Part shown: positions 25,141 to 33,308 of the stretch, one piece after another
How the letters are laid out: every line of letters starts with the position of its first letter
How positions within the stretch are numbered: the first letter of the stretch is position 1
NCBI GenBank assembly: GCA_910588555.1
Contig: CAJUPC010000001.1
Coordinates: 18,860-82,859, forward strand
Length of the DNA stretch: 64,000 nucleotides
Source of the DNA: Candidatus Gastranaerophilales bacterium
GTDB lineage: Bacteria; Cyanobacteriota; Vampirovibrionia; Gastranaerophilales; Gastranaerophilaceae
Reading direction: 5' to 3'
The notes under the pieces: generated by a model
The model's input: only the letters and a program-made list of their open reading frames with translations
Databases searched by the model: none
Told to the model about the DNA's origin: nothing
Translations under genes and position numbers: made by a program

Positions 25141-26481
25141 CTAATTTACCTTAAAAAATTCCTTAATTTCAGTCGCGCTTTGAGAAGTTGTGAATATGAT
25201 TAATATATCCCCGGTTGTAATTAAAGTGTCGCCTTTTGGAATAAGAACTTTATTTCTTCTTAAAATTACACCGATGATTGCTCTTGCAGGAAATCTCAAA
25301 TCCATAATTTTTTTACCGTTAAATTCAGGTAAAACATTGATTTCCAAAACCTCACCCTGTCCCTGTTCAACTGTTGCAAGGATATCAACATCGTTTTCCT
25401 GTAAGTCGTTACGAACTTCATTAATCGCTGAATTTTTTGGTGAAATAGCAATATCAATACCGACTTTTTCAAAAAGGGGAATGTTTAATACTTTGGAAAC
25501 TCTTGCAATTACACGTTTTACGCCTAATTGTTTTGCAAGAAGCGAGCACAAAAGATTTCTCTCATCGTTGTTTGTAACGCTTATCACGACATCAGCTGAA
25601 CCGATTTCTTCTTCATCAAGAAGCTTTAAATTTGTTCCGTCACCGTTTATAACAAGAGTATTTGAAAGTTCTTCCGCCAGATACTGACATCTGTCGTAAT
25701 CTTTTTCGATAATTTTTGTTTTTATTTTTAATGTTTCAAGAGATTTTGCAAGCATCAAGCCGACGTTTCCGCCGCCAATAATTGCAGCTGATTTAACAAT
25801 TTCTTTTTCGTGGAAAAAAGTTCCCGCTAAAATGTCAAGAGAATGGGATGTGCCCATAAAAATAAGTTTGTCACCTTCTTTAATTTCTGTATCACCGTTG
25901 GGTATAAACAGGCAGCAATCTCTTGTTAAGCCTACCATTAATGTGTCTTTTGTAAACCCGCAGTCTTTAACTTTTTTACCGATAATCGGCAAATGAGGCT
26001 GAACTTTGTATTCAAGAAGTCTGGCTCTCCCGTCAGCAAAGTTTTCAACATCAAGTGCATGAGCAACTGTAACGATACGGAAAATTTCCTGTGTCAAAAG
26101 TTCTTCGGGCCAAATTATGTAGTCAATAAAGAAATCGCAAAAATGTTCGTTGTTTTTTTCAAAACTCAAAGTCTTTTTATATTCTTCTTTGCTTACAAAA
26201 CAAATTGTTCTAATTCCGCCAAACTTTTTAGCCGAAAGACAGGCTACAATGTTGGCTTCATCAATACCTGTACAGGCAATAAAAATATCTGCATTTTTAA
26301 TATCTGCACTTTTTAAAACTTCAATATCGGATGCATTTCCCTGAATGAAACTTATATCAAGTTTGTTGAATTCGTCTGTTCGGTTTTCTTCTTTGTCTAT
26401 AATTGTTATATCGTGGTCTTCAAAAAACTCTGTTGCAAGTAAACAGCCGATTTCTGTCGCACCGTAAATTACTATTTTCAT
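25141..26481 (-). CDS. trkA: Trk system potassium uptake protein TrkA
   Basis: A 446-residue peripheral NAD-binding subunit with two RCK units, each a Rossmann fold (MKIVIYGATEIGCLLATEFF and AAIIGGGNVGLMLAKSLETL) and a TrkA_C domain. It gates TrkH by nucleotide binding. The promoter can be read: -35 TTGTAA (26517-26512), 17-base spacer, -10 TATAAT (26494-26489), then 7 bases to the ATG and no ribosome site, suggesting a leaderless message. Confidence 0.95.
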   Translation of the reverse strand: MKIVIYGATEIGCLLATEFFEDHDITIIDKEENRTDEFNKLDISFIQGNASDIEVLKSADIKNADIFIACTGIDEANIVACLSAKKFGGIRTICFVSKEEYKKTLSFEKNNEHFCDFFIDYIIWPEELLTQEIFRIVTVAHALDVENFADGRARLLEYKVQPHLPIIGKKVKDCGFTKDTLMVGLTRDCCLFIPNGDTEIKEGDKLIFMGTSHSLDILAGTFFHEKEIVKSAAIIGGGNVGLMLAKSLETLKIKTKIIEKDYDRCQYLAEELSNTLVINGDGTNLKLLDEEEIGSADVVISVTNNDERNLLCSLLAKQLGVKRVIARVSKVLNIPLFEKVGIDIAISPKNSAINEVRNDLQENDVDILATVEQGQGEVLEINVLPEFNGKKIMDLRFPARAIIGVILRRNKVLIPKGDTLITTGDILIIFTTSQSATEIKEFFKVN

Positions 26482-26566
26482 AAACTGAATTATATATTAA
26501 GTAAATTTTTTTTACAAGCTTTGTAATAATAAGCAATATTAAATCTTCACGTATTTTAAGGATAAT

Positions 26567-27556
26567 ATGCTCGGCAAAATCAGATTTGAAAATTACGAAA
26601 AATGTTATCCCTCAAGATTGAAAAGAATGTTTCAATCTAATATTAACTATAGGAATTATAATGCGTTTGTTCCGAATGTAAAACATGCTATTGTGGGAAA
26701 TCTTCCGCCTGAGATTATCAGACTTTTCCCGAAAGAAACAAGAGCACAAAATATAAAAACTTTTCAGGAAGCTCTTGGTGCAACGGCAGAGTATCTAAGA
26801 GAAACGTACAGAAAAATGCAAAAAGATAGGGATTTTAAACTGCTTGATGAAAACTACCGCCCGTCAAAATATATTGTAGGACTTGCAAAAAAAGCAGGAA
26901 GAAAACTGAATTTGCAATTAGCAGAAATCTCGGGGGGGGGGCAGTTCCACGCACGTATTAAATATGCGGGGCATGGCGGATTTGGAAATGTTTATCAACT
27001 ATCTCTTGTAGATAGTGAGGGCAATAAGCTTATGCATGACAAGGCTTTAAAAGTTTATCATAATTTGAATGAAGATTTTTCAGAGTATAAAAGTTCTCAT
27101 AACAATTATGCCGAAGCAAATTTTTGGACATTTTTTAAACGTGCCTTAGGACATAGTCTTGATAGCTCGCAATTTACTAAACATTATATGTCCGATATGA
27201 AAAACGGGTATGCAATTACAGAATTTATTGACCCCGCAATTCACAAAACAACTTCGCCTATTCATATTTGCCGTCTTCTTCATGTGACTGAACCTATTGA
27301 TACAAAATATAATATGTCGATAATGGGTAAACAGTATGACATTGGAGGCTATGAAAAAGCGTACAATTTTACTTCTGATAAAGTAGTTTTGAGATATTTC
27401 AAAAAACTTATTCACAGAAGTCAAAAAGAACTTCCCAGAGTTTTGGGTAAAATTGAAGCTCTTGCGCAAAATCCAAAAACTCCGCACAGAGATAAAATTC
27501 AACAGGCTCTCAAATTATTTAAACAGCATAAGCGTATAAATAACCAGGTATTGTAA
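26567..27556 (+). CDS. Kinase-like protein containing a poly-G tract
   Basis: A 329-residue protein with a protein-kinase-like N-lobe: a glycine loop GHGGFG at 135-140, a VAIK-like lysine at about 162 (KALKVYH) and a possible helix-C glutamate in YAEANFW. I cannot find an HRD catalytic loop or a clear DFG, so it is a divergent kinase or pseudokinase. The first 120 residues are helical and unrecognised. A run of 10 G (26932-26941) encodes Gly123-125 just ahead of the kinase-like core; at this length the gene is in frame, and any change of one or two bases would cut it off. AAGGAT precedes the start. The end overlaps the convergent yggT gene by 42 bases. Confidence 0.6.
   Translation: MLGKIRFENYEKCYPSRLKRMFQSNINYRNYNAFVPNVKHAIVGNLPPEIIRLFPKETRAQNIKTFQEALGATAEYLRETYRKMQKDRDFKLLDENYRPSKYIVGLAKKAGRKLNLQLAEISGGGQFHARIKYAGHGGFGNVYQLSLVDSEGNKLMHDKALKVYHNLNEDFSEYKSSHNNYAEANFWTFFKRALGHSLDSSQFTKHYMSDMKNGYAITEFIDPAIHKTTSPIHICRLLHVTEPIDTKYNMSIMGKQYDIGGYEKAYNFTSDKVVLRYFKKLIHRSQKELPRVLGKIEALAQNPKTPHRDKIQQALKLFKQHKRINNQVL
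26932..26941 (+). repeat. G10 homopolymer tract inside the kinase-like gene
   Basis: The tract is flanked as TC-G10-CAG, like the TC-G(10-11) tracts in the prepilin leaders. It is the only one in the window that lies inside a non-pilin coding sequence. Runs of this length are prone to slippage during replication. Confidence 0.8.
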
Positions 27557-27790
27557 TATTTGCAGAGCAATAATCGCGATAATCGGCGAAAAATCCAAAC
27601 CGTTAAACGGCGGAATTATTCTTCTAAACAAATTTAAATACATATCAGTAGTTTCTTTTACAAATGCAAACGGTTGTTTGTACCAATCAATCGACGGTAC
27701 AAAACTCAATAAACATCTGACTAAGATTAGCCAAAAATATATTTCAAAAAGGTTATTTACTACAAATATTATGTTGTTAATCATCTGCAT
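27515..27790 (-). CDS. YggT-family membrane protein
   Basis: A 91-residue protein with two hydrophobic hairpins, the family signature being LRCLLSFVP-like (here LVRCLLSFVPSIDWYKQPFA) and LFRRIIPPFNGLDFSPIIA. YggT proteins (Ycf19 in plastids and cyanobacteria) are small inner-membrane proteins linked to osmotic balance and organelle or cell division. It ends 42 bases inside the convergent kinase-like gene and starts 5 bases after the MTA phosphorylase gene, so those two are probably cotranscribed. Confidence 0.9.
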   Translation of the reverse strand: MQMINNIIFVVNNLFEIYFWLILVRCLLSFVPSIDWYKQPFAFVKETTDMYLNLFRRIIPPFNGLDFSPIIAIIALQILQYLVIYTLMLFK

Positions 27791-27795
27791 TACCC

Positions 27796-28593
27796 TTATA
27801 ATTGTGAGTTTTTCTTAGTGTTTTTGCATTCACAATTATCTCTTGATGACGGAATATTTTCAATCATCTTGAAGAGTAAGTTTTTAAGGTTTGCAAGGTT
27901 AGAATTAAATACCTGAATAACTTCGTGGTGAGAAACAGGAGGAACATCACCAACCAAACCTGCGTCGTAGTCTGTGATTAATGAAATATTTAACGGGCAC
28001 ATGTCCATTTCTTTTACAAGGTAAGCTTCCGGGAACGCTGTCATGTTAATAACTTCCCATCCCTGATTTGTAAAGAATTTAGATTCAGCTTTTGTTGAAA
28101 AACGCGGGCCGTTGATTACAACAACAGTTCCCTGTTCATGGATTTTAATTCCAAGATCTTTACCTGTTTTAATAGCAAGTTGTCTAAGTTCTGGACAATA
28201 AGTTTCAGCCGCAGACGGGTGAGTAACGATAGGACCTTCAAAGAAAGTTGATTTTCTTCCGTCAGTCCAGTCTACAAACTGGTCACAAATTACAAAGTCA
28301 CCCGGTTTTACGTGTTTTTGCAAGCTTCCTGCAGCGCAAGGTGAAATAACTCTTTCACATCCGACATGCTTCATAGCCCAAACATTTGCTCTATAGTTTA
28401 ATAAATGAGGTAAAATAGTATGGTTTCTTCCATGACGTGGCATAAAAGCAACTTTGTGTTCGCCGATTTGACCGATAAACAAGCTGTCGCTGGGCATTCC
28501 GTAAGGTGTTTCAACTCTTACTTCTTCAATATTATCCAAGAATTTGTAAAATCCTGAACCGCCAAATACACCGATGTCTGCTAATTTTTCCAT
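27796..28593 (-). CDS. mtnP: S-methyl-5'-thioadenosine phosphorylase
   Basis: A 265-residue trimeric purine nucleoside phosphorylase-type enzyme of the MTAP family; it releases adenine and 5-methylthioribose-1-phosphate from the by-product of polyamine synthesis. Markers are VFGGSGFYKF, the phosphate-binding PRHGRNHTILPH, CAAGSLQKHVKPGDFV, and the purine-binding NMTAFPEAYLVKE with TDYDAG. A related S-methyl-5'-thioinosine specificity cannot be excluded. A ribosome site GAGAGG precedes the start, and a TATAAT lies at 28626-28621. Confidence 0.92.
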   Translation of the reverse strand: MEKLADIGVFGGSGFYKFLDNIEEVRVETPYGMPSDSLFIGQIGEHKVAFMPRHGRNHTILPHLLNYRANVWAMKHVGCERVISPCAAGSLQKHVKPGDFVICDQFVDWTDGRKSTFFEGPIVTHPSAAETYCPELRQLAIKTGKDLGIKIHEQGTVVVINGPRFSTKAESKFFTNQGWEVINMTAFPEAYLVKEMDMCPLNISLITDYDAGLVGDVPPVSHHEVIQVFNSNLANLKNLLFKMIENIPSSRDNCECKNTKKNSQL

Positions 28594-28656
28594 ACATTTT
28601 CCTCTCTTTTAGTAATACTTATTATAAATAGTAACATAAAAAACATAATTTTGCAC

Positions 28657-28684
28657 TTGAAAAATTTGGAAAATAGTTTATAAT
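28657..28684 (+). promoter_or_regulatory. Promoter shared by phase-variable pilin loci (copy 1)
   Basis: TTGAAA at 28657-28662, a 16-base spacer and TATAAT at 28679-28684. From the -35 to a few bases beyond the -10 this is identical, over 31 bases, to the promoter at 43113-43140, and differs by two bases from that at 56426-56453. A ribosome site GGAG follows at about 28699. Confidence 0.75.
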
Positions 28685-28709
28685 AAAAATATTGAAAAGG
28701 AGTTGAAGT

Positions 28710-30271
28710 ATGACACAATTAAGATATGAAAATAGCTTCGGGGGGGGGGCAATCTAAGCTCCTTAATTAAGTTTTCGGGTTTTACATTAGCAGAAATGAT
28801 GGTCGTGCTGTTAGTTATGACCATAATACTTGCAGCCATGGCACCTGTAATTACAACCAGAATGTCTGCGAATAAAGCTGTAGGAGGAAATTCAAAATCC
28901 GAGATATGGAAATATGTAGAAGACTCAGGTGAAACAGATATTTACTACGGCACAACAAATAATCAGCGTGCTATGATAGGTCAAAACAAAGCCGAAACTG
29001 TAGAAAATGCAAGGTTAATATTAAATACCTCAGACGATATTCCTAATCATTTGATATTCAGGAAAGGTGATAAAACTCTTGGAGCATTAAATTTTAGCGC
29101 TAATGATTTAATTTTATTAGGAAGTATAAAGGCTGATAGTATTATGAAATATAGCCAAATTGCTATAGGTAAAAATGTAAAAATACTTAGTTCCGGTGAT
29201 ATTGTAATAGGTAATGGTTCATCTATAACTGGTTCAACTAGTACTAATTATAGTGCAATTGCAATAGGTGCGCCTGCGTATTCAAAAGGAAATTCTGTAG
29301 CAATAGGCTACGGAGCTAGGATTTCAGGTGAATATGGTGATGGGTCTGTTGCGATAGGTAAGCAATCAAGTGCTGATGATAATGCAGTATCAATAAGAGG
29401 TTCTTCTAAAAACTACGGAGTAAATATTGGTGGTAGTTCTGGAAAAAGTGGTGTTGCTATTGGGTATGGGGCTAGTTCTTCTTCATTAAGTGATGAAAAC
29501 TCTGATGCTATCGCAATAGGTGCAAGTGCAAAAGCTTATGCCGATAATGCAATTGCTATTGGAGCAGCAGTGCATGAGCCAACTTTATCAAATCCTCAAA
29601 CAGAAGCTACAGGTGAATCTTCAATAGCCATAGGCTCTCGAACTAAAGCCAAGGCAGAACAATCTGTCGCAATTGGCAGAGCTGCTGAAGCAACAGCTAT
29701 AAATTCAATAGCAATCGGATCTGACTTTGGTAATTACAATACAGAAGCCTCAGGTGAAGCTTCAATAGCTATTGGGACAGAGGCAAATGCAAGTGGAAAA
29801 CAATCAATTGCACTTGGATATAAAGCCAAAGCCACAACCGCTAACACAATTGTCTTGGGAACAGCAAAAGAAACCGTTCAAATTCCGGGTTCATTGACAG
29901 TAGCTACAACAAGTTATCCGTCAGATAAAAAACTCAAAAACATCGGCAAAGAATATACATCAAGCTTGGATAAGATTAAACAGCTTAAACCGTTTAACTT
30001 CATATATAAAGACGACAAAAACAAAATACCTCGTGTCGGCGTCATCGCACAGGATTTGCAAAAGGTTTTTCCAAACGCTGTATCAAAAGGCAAAGACGGC
30101 TTCTTGACAATTCGCATGGAAGATATGTTTTATGCAGTAATTAACGCAATCAAAGAGTTAGACGCAAAAATAACTCAAATGATGAAACAAGAGTCAGAAA
30201 AAGATAAGAAAATCAAAGACCTTGAAAAAAGAATTGAGTTTCTAGAACAGAAACTCATGCAATCTCCTTAA
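28710..30271 (+). CDS. Pilin-anchored YadA-like adhesin with S74 chaperone domain (out of frame as assembled)
   Basis: The ATG at 28710 with its GGAG site begins a leader that meets a run of 10 G (28740-28749) and stops at TAA 28755. With one more G the frame opens into GFTLAEMMVVLLVMTIILAA, a class III prepilin signal (cleavage between Gly and Phe), then about 400 residues more. The middle carries many YadA/Hep_Hag-type repeats (AIAIGxxA, SVAIGYGA, SIAIGSRTKAKAEQ), which form a trimeric beta-roll head. The last 115 residues are a peptidase S74 intramolecular chaperone: Ser-Asp-Lys-Lys-Leu-Lys has the self-cleaving Ser and Lys spaced by five, followed by PRVGVIAQDLQKVFP and a coiled coil. Each part is visible in the sequence; the pilus-tip adhesin role is inference. 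Confidence 0.75.
28734..28762 (+). repeat. Poly-G leader element, copy in adhesin gene (G10)
   Basis: AGCTTC, 10 G, then CAATCTAAGCTCC. Flanking AGCTT and AAGCT are inverted copies of each other. The same element, inverted relative to its gene, lies at 38671-38697. As assembled the 10-base run puts the adhesin out of frame; 11 (or 8) would restore it. Confidence 0.8.
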
Positions 30272-30290
30272 TCGGAGATATTCATTCCTT

Positions 30291-30318
30291 GCCCGCGATT
30301 TTCGCGGGCTTTTCTTTT
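30291..30318 (+). terminator. Intrinsic terminator of the adhesin gene
   Basis: Stem GCCCGCGA/TCGCGGGC with a 3-base loop (30291-30309), then TTTTCTTTT. It lies 20 bases after the adhesin stop codon. Confidence 0.85.
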
Positions 30319-30519
30319 GGTATAATATATTAAGTTTACAAATTTTATTATTTCCGTTTTATCCTTAGTATATCAGGCTTGACAAGGTTGTTTATGACAC
30401 TGCTTTTGCCTTTGGACTTGAAATTTATTTTTTTTGTAATAATATGTTAATATAAAGCATTCTTAAAAGTTTTTGATTTGTTGTAGAAACGGGTCGTTAG
30501 GGAATTTTTAGGGATTTCA

Positions 30520-31158
30520 ATGTACAACATAGAGGATTACATTTTGAAAAGACTATTACTGTTTACTTTTACACTGATGTGTGTATTATTTACACCTGTT
30601 CAAAGTCAGGCAGCTGACGTAAACTCTGTAAAAGCAACAATAGTAAAACACGCTATTGAAATGGGTGTCGATCCTGCAATTGCGCTTAGTATTGCGCGTA
30701 CTGAATCGGGATTTAGACACGAGGCTAGAAGTTCACACGGTGCGGTCGGTGTCTTCCAACTTATGCCTTCGACTGCAAAAAGAATGGGGTACAATCCTTA
30801 CTCTTTGAATGAAAACATTAAAGCAGGGATTACATATTACAAAAAAATGTATAATATGTTTGGCTCTGTTGAGCTTGCGCTTGCTGCTTACAATGCAGGT
30901 CCGGGGAATGTCAAAAAATACAATTCTGTTCCTCCGTTCGGTGAAACAAGACGTTTTGTCAGTAAGATTATGACTGATGTTAACAGACAAAAATCTAACC
31001 CTGATCCGATTGTAGCTAAGGTTAGACAGGGCAAATACACTGCTCAGGCTCCTGTAAAAGTTACTCCAAAGGTAATGGATGCTAAAGATTTGCAAGTTGA
31101 AGTGCTTGACGAAAAACCGATTGAGTTGAGACTTGAAACTTTAACAGTTGCAATTTAG
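30520..31158 (+). CDS. Secreted lytic transglycosylase (SLT domain)
   Basis: A 212-residue protein with a signal peptide (hydrophobic KRLLLFTFTLMCVLFTPVQS, likely cleaved after SQA) and a lysozyme-like SLT domain. The catalytic Glu is in ARTESGFRHEA, followed by GAVGVFQLMPSTAKRMG and ALAAYNAGPGNVKKY, all family motifs. It cleaves peptidoglycan glycan strands in the periplasm, for turnover or to open the wall for secretion and pilus machines. The ATG at 30520 has AGGGA upstream. It stands alone between terminators. Confidence 0.93.
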   Translation: MYNIEDYILKRLLLFTFTLMCVLFTPVQSQAADVNSVKATIVKHAIEMGVDPAIALSIARTESGFRHEARSSHGAVGVFQLMPSTAKRMGYNPYSLNENIKAGITYYKKMYNMFGSVELALAAYNAGPGNVKKYNSVPPFGETRRFVSKIMTDVNRQKSNPDPIVAKVRQGKYTAQAPVKVTPKVMDAKDLQVEVLDEKPIELRLETLTVAI

Positions 31159-31163
31159 GTATT

Positions 31164-31195
31164 AAAAAAAGCCCCTTTTTAAAAGGGGCTTTTTT
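31164..31195. terminator. Bidirectional intrinsic terminator
   Basis: Stem GCCCCTTTT/AAAAGGGGC (31171-31189) with A-run before and T-run after, so it can end both the transglycosylase gene and the convergent peptidase gene. Confidence 0.9.
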
Positions 31196-31196
31196 A

Positions 31197-32360
31197 TTAG
31201 CTATTGAATGCTTTGAATATCTCTTTTAAAAGTTCGTGGCCTTTAAGTATTGATTTATAATCCAAATACTCATCAGCTGTATGCATATTACATACTGTTG
31301 CAAGTCCGACAAGATACGGTACAAATTTTTCGCCTTTGGAATTTGTTTCATTTGCATAAATATGAGTTTCTGCGCCCGCGTGGAATGTTGTAATATCTGG
31401 TACAACGCCTGCTTTTTTAGCGGCCGTTTCAAAAAGTATCGGGATAAATTCATCCTCAACTTTTTCAAACGGCGGAAGATGTTCTTCAAACTTTATTGAT
31501 ACTTTTGCGAGGTCTTTGTGGGTTTGTGCAAAGTTTTCAACAATTGAAACCATTTGTGCTTTCAATTCCTCTTCTTTTTTACGGCTTGAACTTCTGATTG
31601 AATAGCTTACAGCGGCTTCGGGGTTAATAATATTTGTAACTTTTATGTTGCCTGCTTTAATTCCGCCTAAGTTGCAAGAAGTTACGACTTTTCCGTTTTC
31701 TTCAAAGAATGAACCCTGCGGTAGTTGTGAAATCAAATCTGCAATAAGTTTTGCGGCGTTTGCTCTTGTTTTGTCTCCGATATCAATGCCGGAGTGACCG
31801 CCTTTGTGGCTTTTAACTTCAATTTCTGCAAGAGTATAGCTTGCGCCTGCTGTTTCAAGCTGTCCTAATGTGTCGCTGTCACAAACAAGAATATATTTTG
31901 ATTTTATGTCTTTAAAATTAACGTGCCTGATACCTGACATTCCGGACTCTTCATCGCGTGTGAAAACGCATTCCAGTCCCCCGTGTTTTGTGTCAGAATT
32001 TGCAATTTCTTTTGCAAATAAAAGTGCATTTGCAACTCCGGCTTTGTCGTCAGCACCTAAAGTTCTTCCTTCTGCGTGAATGTTTCCGCTTTCGTCAAGA
32101 TAAGTTTTAACAGGGCTGTCGTCGCCAATAACATCCATGTGAGCTGATAAAAGAAGCGGTTCTTTTGTGCTGTCTGTTGCCGGAATGTCTATTTTTACGT
32201 TTCCGTAATCATCAAGTTTGCATTCCATATTATTATTTTTGCAATAATCTTTAATCCATTCTGCGACTTTTTCTTCGTGCAAAGACGGTGACGGGATTTC
32301 AGCAAGATTGCAGAATAAATCAATAAGCTCATGTTCTTTTTTTAGTTGTTCTAAAGTCAT
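31197..32360 (-). CDS. M20-family peptidase, tripeptidase T-like
   Basis: A 387-residue di-zinc peptidase. The metal-binding and catalytic motifs are SAHMDVIGDD, TLGADDKAGVANAL, FTRDEESGMSG and the C-terminal NMHTADEYLD. A lid domain for dimerisation (about residues 175-290) is present. The closest families are PepT and related aminotripeptidases, which release N-terminal residues from short peptides in the cytoplasm; a carboxypeptidase-type relative is possible. Confidence 0.85.
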   Translation of the reverse strand: MTLEQLKKEHELIDLFCNLAEIPSPSLHEEKVAEWIKDYCKNNNMECKLDDYGNVKIDIPATDSTKEPLLLSAHMDVIGDDSPVKTYLDESGNIHAEGRTLGADDKAGVANALLFAKEIANSDTKHGGLECVFTRDEESGMSGIRHVNFKDIKSKYILVCDSDTLGQLETAGASYTLAEIEVKSHKGGHSGIDIGDKTRANAAKLIADLISQLPQGSFFEENGKVVTSCNLGGIKAGNIKVTNIINPEAAVSYSIRSSSRKKEEELKAQMVSIVENFAQTHKDLAKVSIKFEEHLPPFEKVEDEFIPILFETAAKKAGVVPDITTFHAGAETHIYANETNSKGEKFVPYLVGLATVCNMHTADEYLDYKSILKGHELLKEIFKAFNS

Positions 32361-32423
32361 AATTCTCTCCTTTACAGGATTATTCTAACACTTTTTACAA
32401 CTTTTGCAAGTGGTTTTGATGTA

Positions 32424-32453
32424 AAAAGGTGGGAACGCTATCGCTTTTCCCAC
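32424..32453 (-). terminator. Intrinsic terminator of the prepilin gene at 32475
   Basis: Reading leftwards: GTGGGAA, an 11-base loop that can add a few inner pairs, TTCCCAC, then CTTTTT. It lies 20-50 bases after the prepilin stop. Confidence 0.75.
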
Positions 32454-32474
32454 TCTACAGAACTTATGGAACTT

Positions 32475-33179
32475 TTAAAACTTTAATGGATAATCCTCCG
32501 GAATTTTCCAGCCGTTAAGTTGGATAAGTTTTGTATAATTTAAAGAATCTTGTTTTAGGCCTTCTCTTGTACCGTCCCAGGTATTAGGGACAATGTATGG
32601 TTCTAATCCTTTATTCAGAAAATATTTTGTTCGAGGTTGGTCTTTCTCTTCGGAAGCTGGCATTAGTGCGAATGCAAAACAATTTTTACCTATGTAAGGA
32701 TTATCTGTACTTTTTGGGTCTATACAATACCAGTAATCTGCGCCGTACCAGCCCATTAAAGCTATACTTCCGTCAACAAAATAAAATCTCATATATTGAA
32801 GATTATTATAAGGATTAATAAAAAAGTCGGTTTTTAAAATTTTTAAATATTTTTTATAATAAGTATTATAAAATTTTTCTAAAACATCTTCATCAAATCC
32901 TTTGCCGGATAAAGAGAATTCAAAATTCCAATTTTCTTTCGAACCGTTCTCAAGTTCAGAACGGATTATGCATTGATTCATCGTCGAATAAAATCTTTTT
33001 AATTTTGTTTCAACTACGTGTTTTCTGTGATTGGAAATTAAAGCTGGCATAGTAAGTGCCGCGACCACACCAATGATTGCTAAAGTAATTAAAGTTTCTG
33101 CTAAAGTAAATGCCCTAAAAAATCCTAAGCCAAGAGCTTCGGGGGGGGGGGTCACAGCACTATGCTTAAATCTTGACAT
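32475..33179 (-). CDS. Prepilin-type protein with poly-C leader, in frame (ON)
   Basis: A 234-residue class III prepilin. The first 23 or so residues (MSRFKHSAVTPPPEALGLG and a few more) form the leader; cleavage is expected before FTLAETLITLAIIGVVAA, the hydrophobic assembly helix. The C-terminal globular part ends in LIQLNGWKIPEDYP, a motif shared with the other family members here. A run of 11 C (G11 on the + strand, 33141-33151) encodes the three prolines of the leader and is in frame. GGAGG precedes the ATG. It is an orphan gene with its own promoter and terminator. The product is a secreted pilus or pseudopilus subunit; its ligand is unknown. Confidence 0.85.
   Translation of the reverse strand: MSRFKHSAVTPPPEALGLGFFRAFTLAETLITLAIIGVVAALTMPALISNHRKHVVETKLKRFYSTMNQCIIRSELENGSKENWNFEFSLSGKGFDEDVLEKFYNTYYKKYLKILKTDFFINPYNNLQYMRFYFVDGSIALMGWYGADYWYCIDPKSTDNPYIGKNCFAFALMPASEEKDQPRTKYFLNKGLEPYIVPNTWDGTREGLKQDSLNYTKLIQLNGWKIPEDYPLKF
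33136..33158 (-). repeat. Poly-G/C leader element, copy in prepilin gene (11)
   Basis: On the + strand GCTTC, 11 G, then TCACAGCA. Relative to the gene it is reversed (poly-C). It is the only prepilin locus in the window with 11 bases, and the only one of the five in frame. Confidence 0.8.
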
Positions 33180-33207
33180 ATAAATACCTCCGTCTTTCTA
33201 TTTACTC

Positions 33208-33236
33208 ATTATCTACTATTATTCATTTTTTGTCAA
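33208..33236 (-). promoter_or_regulatory. Sigma-70-type promoter of the ON prepilin gene
   Basis: Reading leftwards: TTGACA (33236-33231), 17-base spacer, GATAAT (33213-33208), then GGAGG and the ATG at 33179. The spacer and surroundings closely resemble the promoter at 38772-38744. Confidence 0.75.
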
Positions 33237-33308
33237 GTGCGTCGACCCCGAATATATTTTATACATGTTGGTCAGAGGTTTTTTGTCAAGAGTGCCGATT
33301 TTGTATAA

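Noticed and set aside
25190..25687. 165-codon open frame on the + strand
   Set aside because: It is antisense to trkA, has no ribosome site, and its composition is that expected for the reverse of a coding sequence.
28796..30271. Start of the adhesin at the internal ATG 28796
   Set aside because: It would remove the Phe-Thr-Leu-Ala-Glu start of the prepilin signal and has no ribosome site; the upstream ATG 28710 has one.
28710..30271. Classical trimeric autotransporter
   Set aside because: There is no C-terminal YadA membrane anchor; the C-terminus is an S74 domain and the N-terminus is a prepilin signal.
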